Shown here: positions 8,853 through 17,803 of the stretch, piece after piece
Position numbering within the stretch: position 1 is the stretch's first letter
How the letters are laid out: the number at the start of each line of letters is the position of its first letter
Source of the DNA: an uncultured Clostridia bacterium
GTDB lineage: Bacteria > Bacillota > Clostridia > Lachnospirales > Lachnospiraceae
Length of the DNA stretch: 64,000 bases
Reading direction: 5' to 3'
Assembly: GCA_937896665.1 (NCBI GenBank)
Contig: CALBNS010000100.1
Location: 8,679 to 72,678 of the forward strand
Position numbers and translations under genes: made by a program
Notes under the pieces: model-generated
What the model was told of the DNA's origin: nothing
The model's database searches: none
Seen by the model: only the letters and a program-made list of their open reading frames with translations

Positions 8853-9263
8853 TTATTCGTTTATCTTTCTTAAAATTTCTTCCTTATCTTCTTCGGTTAA
8901 TTTACCCAACTTCCATTTAATTTTCACTGTATCTTCTTTGTAACGTGGAATCAAATGCATATGATAATGGAACACGCTCTGTCCTGCTGCCTCTCCATTA
9001 TTCTGTACGATATTATATCCTTCACATCCCAGAATATCTGTCAGTTTTGTAACCATCTTCTTTGCAAGCACCAATACTTTTGCTGCCACTTCATCGTCTA
9101 GTTCATATAGATTTGCATAATGTTCTTTTGGCAGAATCAATGCATGTCCTTTTGATGCAGGCTCAATATCCAGAATTACTCTGAAGTCATCATCCTCATA
9201 AAGTGTAGCCGATGGAATCTCACCTGCTGCAATTTTACAGAAAATACAATTTTCTTCTCTCAT
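8853..9263 (-). CDS. HIT-family nucleotide hydrolase
   Basis: A 136-residue protein of the Hint/HinT branch that hydrolyses nucleoside phosphoramidates and related compounds. The histidine triad HYHMHLIP is near residue 98, and the N-terminal CIFCKIAAGEIPS block is typical of the family. The ATG at 9263 is chosen: AAGGAAG lies six bases before it, while the longer open frame begins with TTG and no ribosome-binding site. Confidence 0.93.
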   Translation of the reverse strand: MREENCIFCKIAAGEIPSATLYEDDDFRVILDIEPASKGHALILPKEHYANLYELDDEVAAKVLVLAKKMVTKLTDILGCEGYNIVQNNGEAAGQSVFHYHMHLIPRYKEDTVKIKWKLGKLTEEDKEEILRKINE

Positions 9264-9374
9264 CTCTTCTTCCTTCTTTCTCAAATTTATAGTCTTTGTC
9301 GAATTATGTCGATTGGTTTTGTTTGAACAAAAAGAGCTCCAATGTTAAACTTTGCTTGAAAGGCGGTATCTCTT

Positions 9375-10055
9375 ATGATGTTAGAAAAAGACTATGAACT
9401 TATGCTAAGTAAATTAGCACACGAACTACGAAACCCTCTTACAACACTATCTAGTACACTCCAATTAATTGAAATCAAACATCCGGAAGCAAAGCAGTTT
9501 CCCCATTGGTCAAGTCTTGCCCTTGATTTGGAATTTATAACACAATTAATCAATGACTTTTCAAATCTTTCAGCCAGTGACAGTCTGAACATTTCCACAT
9601 TCGAAATACGTCCCTTCATGGAACAAATGATTCATTCCTTCACTGCATACATGGCAGGCGCGAAGCTGATATACACCTGCGATGTTGAACCCTCTTTCCA
9701 TCAGATTACAGGAGATAAAATCAAATTACAAGAAGTATTTTCAAATCTCCTAAAAAATGCTTTCGAAGCTGCTCCTGACGGTTTCGTTGTTGTAAACGTT
9801 TCCTCAGCATCTGGGCACATAATTATTACAATAAAAGATAACGGATGCGGCATCCCGAAAGAACATCTGGATTCCATTTTTGAACCATTTATTACATACA
9901 AGAAAAACGGAACCGGACTGGGTCTTTCTATCGTTAAGAACATTGTTGATGCACATCACGGGACAATCCAGGTTGAATCAGTCCCGGATATCGGTACGAC
10001 GTTCCGGGTAACGCTTCCTGCAAATCAGAAGTGTCACGAGAAATCCTGTAAGTAA
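9375..10055 (+). CDS. Soluble orphan histidine kinase core
   Basis: A 226-residue protein consisting only of a kinase core: H-box LAHELRNPLTTLSS with the phosphorylated His at residue 16, N-box NLLKNAFEA near 118, G1 DNGCGIP near 158 and G2 GTGLGLS near 181. There is no membrane segment and no PAS or other sensor domain, and no response regulator next to it. The type resembles the KinA/AtoS cores, so a role in a phosphorelay such as that to Spo0A is possible but only inferred. Its last 78 bases overlap the end of the rhomboid gene on the other strand. Confidence 0.85.
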   Translation: MMLEKDYELMLSKLAHELRNPLTTLSSTLQLIEIKHPEAKQFPHWSSLALDLEFITQLINDFSNLSASDSLNISTFEIRPFMEQMIHSFTAYMAGAKLIYTCDVEPSFHQITGDKIKLQEVFSNLLKNAFEAAPDGFVVVNVSSASGHIIITIKDNGCGIPKEHLDSIFEPFITYKKNGTGLGLSIVKNIVDAHHGTIQVESVPDIGTTFRVTLPANQKCHEKSCK

Positions 10056-10589
10056 CCCTCCGATGTGCGCCAGATTATCTACGCCCTCACTTGTAAATCC
10101 AAGATAAAGACTAATTAACACCATTACAAGCATCCCCTGTCCGGTAACATTACCTACACGTCCCCGGTTCATGACAGCAAGACACAGAAGTGAACCTGTC
10201 AGACCGAAAATCGCACCGGAAGCTCCCGCAGAAATGTTATACTGCTGTGTTACAACTTCCATTGCAAGCGACAGTATATTGCCTCCTAGCCCGCTTAAAA
10301 AATATATCAGAATAAAGCGCACCTTTCCGACTACCTGTTCCACATTCCATCCAACAACACACAAAGTCAGCATATTGTTCATCAGGTGTGCAAATCCAAA
10401 ATGCAAAAATAAGCAGGTGAAAATTCGATAGTACTCTCGTTTTTCAAGAAAAAATGGCGTATACATTGCTCCCTTTTCCAACATATATACAGCATCCTCT
10501 GTCATTCCACCAAATGACAGCCAAAAGAAAACAATAACATTAATTGCAACGATCGTGATTGTACAAACTGACTTTTTCTGACCTTCCAT
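9978..10589 (-). CDS. Rhomboid family intramembrane serine protease
   Basis: A 203-residue polytopic protein with six membrane segments. The catalytic Ser is S124 in GASGAIFGL and the His is H175 in DNLAHIGGL; H69 and N71 lie in the HLMNNM loop, as in active rhomboids. The ATG at 10589 has AGAGGT upstream; the TTG five codons earlier is less likely. It lies 65 bases downstream of the DUF6382 gene at the end of the tad cluster and may be co-transcribed with it, so a membrane-protein substrate in pilus biogenesis is conceivable but not shown. Confidence 0.9.
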   Translation of the reverse strand: MEGQKKSVCTITIVAINVIVFFWLSFGGMTEDAVYMLEKGAMYTPFFLEKREYYRIFTCLFLHFGFAHLMNNMLTLCVVGWNVEQVVGKVRFILIYFLSGLGGNILSLAMEVVTQQYNISAGASGAIFGLTGSLLCLAVMNRGRVGNVTGQGMLVMVLISLYLGFTSEGVDNLAHIGGLLTGFLVTLLICRKRYPERRTDIRD

Positions 10590-10654
10590 AGTATAACCTC
10601 TCAAGAAATAATTGTCTCTATTATAAAGAATTTTTCTCGAGAAGACAACCCCTC

Positions 10655-11353
10655 TCAGTCAATGTGTTCCTGTTCCCAGAAGTGGTCTCTGTCTTTTCTT
10701 CTCCTTTCGAGAAATCTCTTCACAGGCTCCCACAAATCTCTTTTCTCGCCCAGCCTCATTGCCTCTGTTTTCTGTTCTTCCATTCTTTCCGTATAATTGA
10801 CTACAGGAGGCATCTCTTTTTTCGTAAAAATCAACTGTTCCATAATCCTCTCTATACTGTAATTCTCTTCCATGGTTGCTTTATGCATCGTATATGCCAG
10901 ACGCACGCCTTCCTCATCCTGATAATCGACCTCCCGTACAAAATACTCTGTCAGTCTGTGAAACTCCTCTGTCAACAGCATCCCACTTTGTGGCATATAA
11001 CAGAAAAAGAATTGTTCTTGCTCACAAAAAATATACTCCGGCTCCAACAACAAGCCGTCCCCTTCAAGCATATATTTGCGGACATTTTTCAGCGTATATA
11101 ATAAAGCTTCAATTAGATTCTGAATTTCTTCATACGTTAATTTCACCTTTTCATGCATAGATTTTAATGACACCTTTCCGCTAATATCATAGTAATAATT
11201 TCTCACATTATCTACATAACGGACATCCAACGGCAACAACCCTTGAATTTCATTTTCCTGCAGCATACAGATCTGATAGCCTTCCAGCGTATTTCCATTG
11301 CCTTCCAGAATCAAATATGCTCTCTTTAAATCATTTTTATAATATGTTCTCAC
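10655..11353 (-). CDS. DUF6382-like protein of the tad locus
   Basis: A 232-residue soluble protein with no membrane segment or signal peptide. It resembles the N-terminal region of DUF6382 proteins that accompany tad loci in Clostridia; many of these carry a further C-terminal FHA domain, which is absent here. The C-terminus instead ends in a basic, Arg-Lys-rich stretch. The function is unknown. It starts at the GTG at 11353, 13 bases after the preceding tadE-like gene, with AGGAGA upstream, so it belongs to the tad operon. Confidence 0.6.
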   Translation of the reverse strand: MRTYYKNDLKRAYLILEGNGNTLEGYQICMLQENEIQGLLPLDVRYVDNVRNYYYDISGKVSLKSMHEKVKLTYEEIQNLIEALLYTLKNVRKYMLEGDGLLLEPEYIFCEQEQFFFCYMPQSGMLLTEEFHRLTEYFVREVDYQDEEGVRLAYTMHKATMEENYSIERIMEQLIFTKKEMPPVVNYTERMEEQKTEAMRLGEKRDLWEPVKRFLERRRKDRDHFWEQEHID

Positions 11354-11366
11354 ACTTCTTCTCCTA

Positions 11367-11756
11367 TCATTCCAAATTATTTATTTTTCGAAGATTACGG
11401 ATAAATTCTTCCGGTTCCGTGATCTTTGCTTTTTGTATCACCTTGAATCTCATATATTTTTTTCTTCCTTCACACTGAATCTTAATTTCTTCTTTTCCTA
11501 TTTCAATATCGTCTTCTATATTTTTAAAAAGCAATAGCTTTCCCTGAATGCGTTCTTGAAAAAACGTGCTTAACTTTTCTGTATCATACTCCATTCTTCC
11601 GGTTCCTATTGCAAGTGTCTCATATGCCGCCCCTGCCACGATATTCTTGTCATGATAATAAAAAAGAGTGTATACCAGCACGACAAACAGGCTTAAGACA
11701 ATTGGAACAATGAATGCTGCCTCAATCGTATAGCTTCCTTTCAATGTTTTTTTCAT
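11367..11756 (-). CDS. TadE-like pseudopilin (small)
   Basis: A 129-residue protein with a short basic N-terminus, the prepilin-like motif GSYTIEAAFIVP with Glu at residue 12, one hydrophobic helix (about 13-35) and a mostly beta/charged periplasm-facing part. This is the layout of TadE/TadF minor pilins. The start at 11756 overlaps the stop of the prepilin peptidase by four bases (ATGA), which points to translational coupling. The open frame extends 120 codons further upstream, but that part is only a shadow of the peptidase gene. Confidence 0.75.
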   Translation of the reverse strand: MKKTLKGSYTIEAAFIVPIVLSLFVVLVYTLFYYHDKNIVAGAAYETLAIGTGRMEYDTEKLSTFFQERIQGKLLLFKNIEDDIEIGKEEIKIQCEGRKKYMRFKVIQKAKITEPEEFIRNLRKINNLE

Positions 11757-12175
11757 ATATACATCACCCCTACATATGCAATCAGCAGAAACGGGACAAA
11801 TGGAAAAGAAAATCTGCGGTTCCATTTTCTGCGAATCAGTTTTACCGCAGAAAGCATGCTCGCCACCCCAAATGCTGTCATGACCAGCACGCATACACGA
11901 AGGCCACCAAGACAACCTCCCAAAATCAGCAGTATCAGACTGTCTCCATATCCAATTGCCTCTCTGGTGCACCTGCTGATTCCTATAAACAATATGCCAA
12001 TGACCAAACCTATCACTATAGACAGCACATTTTCTTCCGGCGGCAACAGCCAGGAAAGACACATCAGAGCCGCCATGACGACAATTAGTCTCATGGGAAT
12101 CTGCCTTGTCTTGCAATCACAATAACTGGCGCCTGCTAAAAGAATAAGCATAATTGCATTGACTATTTCACGCAT
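11753..12175 (-). CDS. Prepilin peptidase (A24 family, TadV-like)
   Basis: A 140-residue membrane protease that would trim the leader of Flp and the TadE-like pseudopilins. Both aspartates of the GxGD aspartyl proteases are present: D20 in YCDCKTRQIP and D78 in GYGDS. Four to five hydrophobic segments fill the rest. The ATG at 12175 lies nine bases after GGGAGG; the ATG three codons earlier is too close to the ribosome-binding site. The start overlaps the end of the upstream tadE-like gene by 13 bases. It lacks an N-methyltransferase domain, as usual for TadV. Confidence 0.88.
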   Translation of the reverse strand: MREIVNAIMLILLAGASYCDCKTRQIPMRLIVVMAALMCLSWLLPPEENVLSIVIGLVIGILFIGISRCTREAIGYGDSLILLILGGCLGGLRVCVLVMTAFGVASMLSAVKLIRRKWNRRFSFPFVPFLLIAYVGVMYI

Positions 12176-12966
12176 CTGGAACATCCTCCCTTTCCATACA
12201 CCTCTGATATTCTGACAGCATAGACATTTCGTTTTAGACCGCTGCAGTTTACCGAGCTGTGATAATGATTTCCTGTGTCGGTAATATAGACTCGTTCCAC
12301 ATCCTTGACTTTCTTCATACATATAAAACACTTTTTGTATTTTTCTCCACTTTCATTCCGAAGTCCATCTATAAGACTTTTTTCCACTGGTTGAATTGAC
12401 AATTCCAGATATGTGCAGTCCGGATCTTTGTGATACACTATGCCGGTCTCCGTGATATAAACCATTTCCTCCGATGAATTTCCCCAATCAAGTACATCCT
12501 CATAACCTGTCCATCCTTTGATGCGAACAGACTCAATACAATCAACTAATGGAATTTTAAAAAATATAATTGGTATTTTAATCTGATAACGTAATCTTAG
12601 CTCCATAATAGATGTATTCCAGAGCCGCTTCGAGCCACTACAGTCCAATCCATTGCTGCCATTTGCTACAATGCTTCTGTCAAGACGTTCTCTTCCAATC
12701 AATTCAACAATTTCTTTCTCCACATGCGATGGCACAATCACCGGAGTTATCCACGCCTCCCTCGCCATTTCTCTACTCACTGTGTACAATGCCGACTTCA
12801 TAGTTGTACGCACCGAAAGAATCTCCATCAGATACACCAGACTCAGAATTCCAAAGAAAAAAATCGGGACAGCAAGCGCTGCTTCAAGCGTAATACTTCC
12901 TCTAGAGGTGAATGAAGATGTCCTTTCTATTAAATTGTGGGAAATTTTTTTAAATCGATGTGCCAT
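12163..12966 (-). CDS. TadE-like pseudopilin with two YH-C...CxxC modules
   Basis: A 267-residue protein. Residues 1-50 are TadE-like: basic start, GSITLEAALAVP (23-34) and one membrane helix. The C-terminal 100 residues hold a duplicated module: YITETGIVYHKDPDCTYL at 170-187 followed by CFIC at 213-216, then VYITDTGNHYHSSVNC at 226-241 followed by CSRC at 262-265. Each module offers one His and three Cys, a plausible metal site or disulphide knot on the outside of the cell. The ATG at 12966 follows AAAGGAG. It precedes and overlaps the prepilin peptidase gene. Confidence 0.75.
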   Translation of the reverse strand: MAHRFKKISHNLIERTSSFTSRGSITLEAALAVPIFFFGILSLVYLMEILSVRTTMKSALYTVSREMAREAWITPVIVPSHVEKEIVELIGRERLDRSIVANGSNGLDCSGSKRLWNTSIMELRLRYQIKIPIIFFKIPLVDCIESVRIKGWTGYEDVLDWGNSSEEMVYITETGIVYHKDPDCTYLELSIQPVEKSLIDGLRNESGEKYKKCFICMKKVKDVERVYITDTGNHYHSSVNCSGLKRNVYAVRISEVYGKGGCSRCVK

Positions 12967-13045
12967 ACAGAGTCTTCTCCTTTCGTTTTATATTATTGTG
13001 TTTGTTTCGGGATAGAAAGAACATCTCCATTCACCCCTAGTATTT

Positions 13046-14401
13046 CTATTGATAACCAAAGTAGGTTAGAAATTCGTATTGAATCCCTTTTCGCAGACTA
13101 CAAGTACTTACCACTTCTAACTGCGTAATGCAGCAATCAGACTTGATTCCAAGATTACTTTCTATTAGATCCAGCGCCCGAATGCATAATCTCTCCTTTT
13201 TTTCTAAAATCAAAAATCCTTTCAGATAATCTTGATAAGTAATTCCTTCTCCTGCCTCGTCTTTGCCATAAGGAACCTGTCCTTCATGCACATGTACAAG
13301 CTGTGACAACTGCAGATTCCAGTTTTCAGTGTTTTTTACTACAGGGACTTTTTTCCCTGCAATTAAAATACGCGTGTCTATAATACTTTCACCGTAAGCC
13401 CAGGCAAGCAACAGTGCATGTTTTACGACCTTTGTAATCGCAGGTATCGTCAGCAGACTGCACAACCCCAGCGCCATCGTCTCTGCCTCCATCATTCGAA
13501 CTTTATCTGTCAGAAGATGGGCATAATTTAGAGCAAAACGGACTGCAAGAATCTTTTTCACTGCAATTTCCAGATTTTCAGCGTCGCTTTCTTTTCCGCC
13601 GAGTAAATACTCTATCTCATACATTAGCGCATTCCGTGGCTCCGAATCGAGGGCTGTTGTGAAATGTCCCATCAGATATTCCTGTAAAAACAACTTTCCC
13701 ATCGCGTCATTTACTTCCTGTGTATGAGAAAATGTTCCTTTTCCTTTATTTAATTGTCTGCCGGACGGCAGCTTGCTTATCTCAATATTTCTGTTTGATA
13801 TCTCTTCCGGATTGGATACAATGATATTCAATAGATTTGACTTTTTGATATTTGTAATTGATTGGATCGGATTTTCTTCCTGTGGAAGACTTTCTCCTGT
13901 TTCCTCCAACATAGAATTTAACTCTTCTTGAATCTGTAAATCTTCCCGACTGTATTCTTCTGCCTTTTCATTTTGCGTTTGCCATTCTAGTACCTTTTCC
14001 GTTGAACCCTCCATAAAATTCAGTCCCAGCTTGTTCTTCATATAACGTATGACCTGAATATAAAATGCTTTTCCCGAAGAATCACTCAAAAGTTCTGCCC
14101 GGTTAACTTCATTCTCTATCCCACATGCGCCATAGTAAGACAGCCGTTCTAACAGCATATCCTTGTTCATCTCGCTTTCTCCATATCCTGCATCGACTCC
14201 AAACAATTCATACTTGTCTAATAGGTCTTTGTGATATTCTGCAAAGACGCTCTCAATTGCGAGGTTCATGTCCGCCCGCTTCAGATTCTTCAACACCTGT
14301 ACGGAGGCACTTTCAACTAACGCGCCTGCCAGTGAAACCATGAGTATAAACAGCAGACTTAAGAAAGCAGTAATTTCTCCCTTCACTGCGTTTTTTTCCA
14401 T
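13046..14401 (-). CDS. DUF5702-like tad-locus protein
   Basis: A 451-residue protein with an N-terminal membrane helix (about 9-30, FLSLLFILMVSLAGALVES) and a long outward-facing part, mostly helical and charged, with no catalytic motif that I can see. The position after flp and before the tadE-like genes and the overall look match the DUF5702 proteins of Clostridia tad loci, which may act as large minor pilins. The ATG at 14401 lies one base after the flp stop, with AGGA about ten bases upstream; an in-frame GTG seven codons earlier overlaps flp. Confidence 0.65.
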   Translation of the reverse strand: MEKNAVKGEITAFLSLLFILMVSLAGALVESASVQVLKNLKRADMNLAIESVFAEYHKDLLDKYELFGVDAGYGESEMNKDMLLERLSYYGACGIENEVNRAELLSDSSGKAFYIQVIRYMKNKLGLNFMEGSTEKVLEWQTQNEKAEEYSREDLQIQEELNSMLEETGESLPQEENPIQSITNIKKSNLLNIIVSNPEEISNRNIEISKLPSGRQLNKGKGTFSHTQEVNDAMGKLFLQEYLMGHFTTALDSEPRNALMYEIEYLLGGKESDAENLEIAVKKILAVRFALNYAHLLTDKVRMMEAETMALGLCSLLTIPAITKVVKHALLLAWAYGESIIDTRILIAGKKVPVVKNTENWNLQLSQLVHVHEGQVPYGKDEAGEGITYQDYLKGFLILEKKERLCIRALDLIESNLGIKSDCCITQLEVVSTCSLRKGIQYEFLTYFGYQ

Positions 14402-14402
14402 A

Positions 14403-14579
14403 TCAGATTCCTGCACTCTCACTTACAATTTTTTGAAAAATGGAGTTGATTAGTTCCGTAAGCTGTGCCTTAAAGATTATAATTAGGCCGATTAATACAA
14501 CAAGAATTAATATAACCTCAACCACTCCGATTCCCTGTTCCTCTTGCATAAACTCATAGAATTTCTTTATCTTTTTCAT
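14403..14579 (-). CDS. flp: Flp/Fap-type type IVb pilin
   Basis: A 58-residue major pilin candidate. MQEEQGIGVVEVILILVV has a cleavage site after G16 and the +5 Glu at residue 21, then a continuous hydrophobic helix to about residue 38 and a short C-terminal tail. Length and layout are those of Flp pilins. The start at 14579 has AAGGAAGGGG upstream. It lies 14 bases after tadC and one base before the DUF5702 gene. Confidence 0.88.
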   Translation of the reverse strand: MKKIKKFYEFMQEEQGIGVVEVILILVVLIGLIIIFKAQLTELINSIFQKIVSESAGI

Positions 14580-14593
14580 ATATTTCCCCTTCC

Positions 14594-15889
14594 TTATATC
14601 TGCATGGAAAGAAATGCCGGTATAATAATAATTACGAGTACGACTCCAAGCATTGCGAACATAGGAAGCAGAAGCTTTGTACCCGCCTCTTCCCCCAATC
14701 GTTTTGCATGATTCTTCCGGTTTTCGAATGCCTGAAGTGCTTCTATGTCTAGAATTTGTGAAAGGCCCTGCGTACCTTTCCGCAGATTCCGTGATAATAA
14801 GGCTCCAAACTTCACATACATAGAAGTTCCACATCTCCTTCCAAATCGCTCATACGCTTCATTTTCCGGAATCCCACCGTTCATCTCATTGCAGGCATAG
14901 CGCATCTCCTCATATACAATGCGTTTCCCAAATATCTCCTTTTGAGCTTCGTAGTCTTCAACAATTCTCTCCCATACATTTTTTACGTTCATTCCTGTAC
15001 CAAGCAGTAATGTAAACTTGCTAATCATCTCAGGATAGTCTTTAAACAGTTGTTCTTTTCTTGCTTTTTCTTCTTCTTTTTTGTTCTGTTTTTTTAATAC
15101 AAGCATAAGGACTGCCCCCACTATGCCCAGCACCAATACATAATATCCTCGCTGTGGAATCTCTTTTTTCCATTGAATTTCATGTCCGTATAGATTGGAG
15201 GGCAACTGGAAACTTGCCTCCTGTCTTGTCGTTTTTTCTTTCTCCCCTATCCAATTACTCACTTGTTCCAGCAATTTTTCCTTTGCATTCTTGGTTCGAG
15301 GATAAACAATCGCCGTTCTCACGTACATTGCCTGTTCTTCTTTGTAAGATAACACACCCTTTATCTCTACGAGTGTCCCTTCCTCTTTTGTATTATATTC
15401 TTGAACTGCGCCAAAAATATCCAAAACTTCATTTTTTTCAATGTTCCACTGTATCTGCACCGGATATTCCTCCAGGGAGGATACAAGATTCAAATCCTCC
15501 TCGATATGGTCAAAACTCTCATTATTTGCCAGCACTTTTTTATCCAGCAAATTCATGCACTTTTTAAATATATTTCGTATTTCTTCACTGGTATATTCGC
15601 GTTCACCTACTTCCACCGTAATTTCTTTATCCTGTATCCCATCTTCAATTGTCACTTTGTAAGTTTCACTCTTATTCCCTTTTCCATAAGAGTTTCTATA
15701 TATTCTATCCAGCTTTCCCGCCTTCTGCCCATCCTGTACAAACAGACACAACGCAATGGTATTAGTAAGAAAGACAATTGCTATCATACGTTTCCCTTCT
15801 TTGGATTTCCAGAATTGAGGAAGCTTTCTCCTGCGAAGGAGTAGAAGAAAAACAAAACCAACCAGATATATTACAATACATATAATCAT
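14594..15889 (-). CDS. tadC: TadC-like platform protein with large extra domain
   Basis: A 431-residue inner-membrane platform protein of the type II secretion F family. Two N-terminal membrane helices (about 2-20 and 36-52) are followed by roughly 185 residues of soluble, charged sequence, a third helix (about 246-264), the T2SF domain (about 280-400) and a last helix (408-428). Usual TadC proteins are near 300 residues, so the soluble block after helix 2 is extra. The ATG at 15889 overlaps the tadB stop region, with GAGGTG upstream. Confidence 0.8.
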   Translation of the reverse strand: MIICIVIYLVGFVFLLLLRRRKLPQFWKSKEGKRMIAIVFLTNTIALCLFVQDGQKAGKLDRIYRNSYGKGNKSETYKVTIEDGIQDKEITVEVGEREYTSEEIRNIFKKCMNLLDKKVLANNESFDHIEEDLNLVSSLEEYPVQIQWNIEKNEVLDIFGAVQEYNTKEEGTLVEIKGVLSYKEEQAMYVRTAIVYPRTKNAKEKLLEQVSNWIGEKEKTTRQEASFQLPSNLYGHEIQWKKEIPQRGYYVLVLGIVGAVLMLVLKKQNKKEEEKARKEQLFKDYPEMISKFTLLLGTGMNVKNVWERIVEDYEAQKEIFGKRIVYEEMRYACNEMNGGIPENEAYERFGRRCGTSMYVKFGALLSRNLRKGTQGLSQILDIEALQAFENRKNHAKRLGEEAGTKLLLPMFAMLGVVLVIIIIPAFLSMQI

Positions 15890-15890
15890 G

Positions 15891-16646
15891 TCACACCTCG
15901 ATTTCTATCATCCGTCTCCCAACTTCATAAGCCCCTACATATACGAGCAGACAAATTGTCATAATCAAAACACCTGCTGCATTTCCATATAAGACATCCA
16001 TAAAGTCAGGAAAACTCAGCTTCATATAGAGAATCATGCAAACAGGAATTACAGACATAACTCGGAACTCCAGCCTTTTTGCGGATATCATTACTGCAAT
16101 TTCCCTCTGCACATCAATCTTTTCACTGATTTGTGAAATTGCGCCGCGTATAATTCCTATCATGTCACCACCACTCCTTTTCGCCATCGCAAACACAGTT
16201 ACAAAGGTCTGTACTTCTCTGTCTTCCACCCGTACAGCAAAATCTCTCAAGATGTTTTCCAGTGTAATATTCATATCCAGCTGATGAATCATATATTGAA
16301 ACTCCCTTAAAATCTTTGCATCCGGCCTGTACATTCGTTTAAGCTCCTTATCTGCTTCCCGCACTGCATTTTCTACAGAATACCCAACCCTGAGTGCCGT
16401 AGACATTGCCTGAATGGCCTCCTTAAACTGAAGCTGAAATTCCTGCTTTTTCTTTTTTATGTATTTTTCTCTCCATGATTTCATAAACCAGATAAGATAA
16501 GGCGATATAAAAATTGTCCATAGAATTGTTCCATAGAATAGATAAGATAATAGACCAGTTAGTAAAATTCCCTGCAGAGCAGCTTTCGCATATTCATAAC
16601 GCCTGATATCCTGCCGCCAGCAGCTTTTCTTTGTTTTGTATTTCAT
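15891..16646 (-). CDS. tadB: TadB-like platform protein
   Basis: A 251-residue T2SF-family membrane protein. Two membrane helices lie near residues 22-56, the T2SF domain spans about 75-205 (with the LRVGYSVENAVREAD stretch) and two further helices end the protein. It should form the inner-membrane platform with TadC and be driven by TadA. The ATG at 16646 directly follows an in-frame TAA, so this is the furthest possible start; it lies within the last 53 bases of tadA, an unusually long overlap. Confidence 0.85.
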   Translation of the reverse strand: MKYKTKKSCWRQDIRRYEYAKAALQGILLTGLLSYLFYGTILWTIFISPYLIWFMKSWREKYIKKKKQEFQLQFKEAIQAMSTALRVGYSVENAVREADKELKRMYRPDAKILREFQYMIHQLDMNITLENILRDFAVRVEDREVQTFVTVFAMAKRSGGDMIGIIRGAISQISEKIDVQREIAVMISAKRLEFRVMSVIPVCMILYMKLSFPDFMDVLYGNAAGVLIMTICLLVYVGAYEVGRRMIEIEV

Positions 16647-17802
16647 TTATTTTCAACCATTCTCCCTTCATCCTTCCATCTGCCTGTCCACACTCCTTAA
16701 ACTCATATAATGTCTGAAGCCTCACAGTATTTTCCTCATACCCCAGGACCTCAACAATCTCCAAAACTTTTCTGCTCTTATCCCGCAGTCTTCCCAAATG
16801 AACAATAATATCAATTGCAGAAGCAATCTGTCTTTGAATTGCCTGCAGCGGCAAATCCAACCCCATAAGAACCATAGTTTCTAATCTGCTAATCATATCC
16901 TTCGGACTATTAGCATGTCCGCTGCTCGCCCCACAATGACCGGTGTTCATCGCCTGCAACATATCAATTGCCTCACCGCCCCGGACTTCCCCCACAATCA
17001 GTCTCGTAGGTCTCATTCGTAATGCTGACTTAATCAGATCGCGGATAGTAATCTCTCCTTTCCCTTCCACATTTGCGTTTCTCGCCTCCAGCCGTACCAG
17101 ATTCGGTATCCCTTTGATTCTTAGTTCTGCATTATCTTCAATCGTAATCAGTCTTTCATCTTTTGGAATATATTCTGACATGGCATTTAAAAATGTCGTT
17201 TTACCGGAGCCAGTCCCACCACTGACGAAAATATTATACTGTGCCTTCACTAACTGCCCCAGAAATCCCGCTGCTTCTGCGCTAATGGATTCCCACTTTA
17301 CCAGTTGTTCCATCGTGATTGCTTCCTTTGGAAACTTCCTTATCGTAACAACCGGGCCGTTAAGTGCAATCGGATACAGCACCACATTGACTCTTGAGCC
17401 ATCCGGTAGCCTCGTATCTACAATAGGTGAAGCTTCATTAACCAGACGGTTAGCACCTGCAACAATCTGCTGAATAACATCTTCCAGCTTGCTTCTGGCA
17501 CCAAACTTTTTGTCAAGTTCATAGATCCGTCCTTCCTTTTCAATGAAAATATTCTGCGTACCATTAATCATAATTTCCGTAATCTCATCATCCTCAATTA
17601 AATCCTGAAGAATATCAAATTTTCGAAAAGCATTAAAAAGTTCCTTTCCAAGTATCGTTTTTTCCTTCAAAGAAAGCCTTATTTCTTTGCCCTTTTCTTC
17701 TAAGACACGGTGAATTATTTCTTCTAGCTCCACATCATTTACTTCCCTAGACAAGTCCAATTCTTTTAAAATCCTTTCATGCAGTTCCTCAGCCCTTATC
17801 AC
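16594..17802 (-). CDS. tadA: Tad pilus assembly ATPase TadA/CpaF
   Basis: A 402-residue hexameric secretion ATPase. Walker A is SGGTGSGKTT with K201; Walker B/Glu region is RLIVGEVRGGEA near 263; the His box GHCGASSGHANSP is near 287. The N-terminal all-helical domain (about 1-100) is typical of CpaF. The start is the GTG at 17802, two bases after tadZ, with GGAGGAGTG upstream. It powers polymerisation of Flp. Confidence 0.95.
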   Translation of the reverse strand: MIRAEELHERILKELDLSREVNDVELEEIIHRVLEEKGKEIRLSLKEKTILGKELFNAFRKFDILQDLIEDDEITEIMINGTQNIFIEKEGRIYELDKKFGARSKLEDVIQQIVAGANRLVNEASPIVDTRLPDGSRVNVVLYPIALNGPVVTIRKFPKEAITMEQLVKWESISAEAAGFLGQLVKAQYNIFVSGGTGSGKTTFLNAMSEYIPKDERLITIEDNAELRIKGIPNLVRLEARNANVEGKGEITIRDLIKSALRMRPTRLIVGEVRGGEAIDMLQAMNTGHCGASSGHANSPKDMISRLETMVLMGLDLPLQAIQRQIASAIDIIVHLGRLRDKSRKVLEIVEVLGYEENTVRLQTLYEFKECGQADGRMKGEWLKINEIQNKEKLLAAGYQAL

Positions 17803-17803
17803 C

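Noticed and set aside
11757..12116. Longer N-terminus for the small TadE-like protein
   Set aside because: These 120 codons lie in the peptidase gene in another frame; GSYTIEAAF must be near the N-terminus for a prepilin-like protein.
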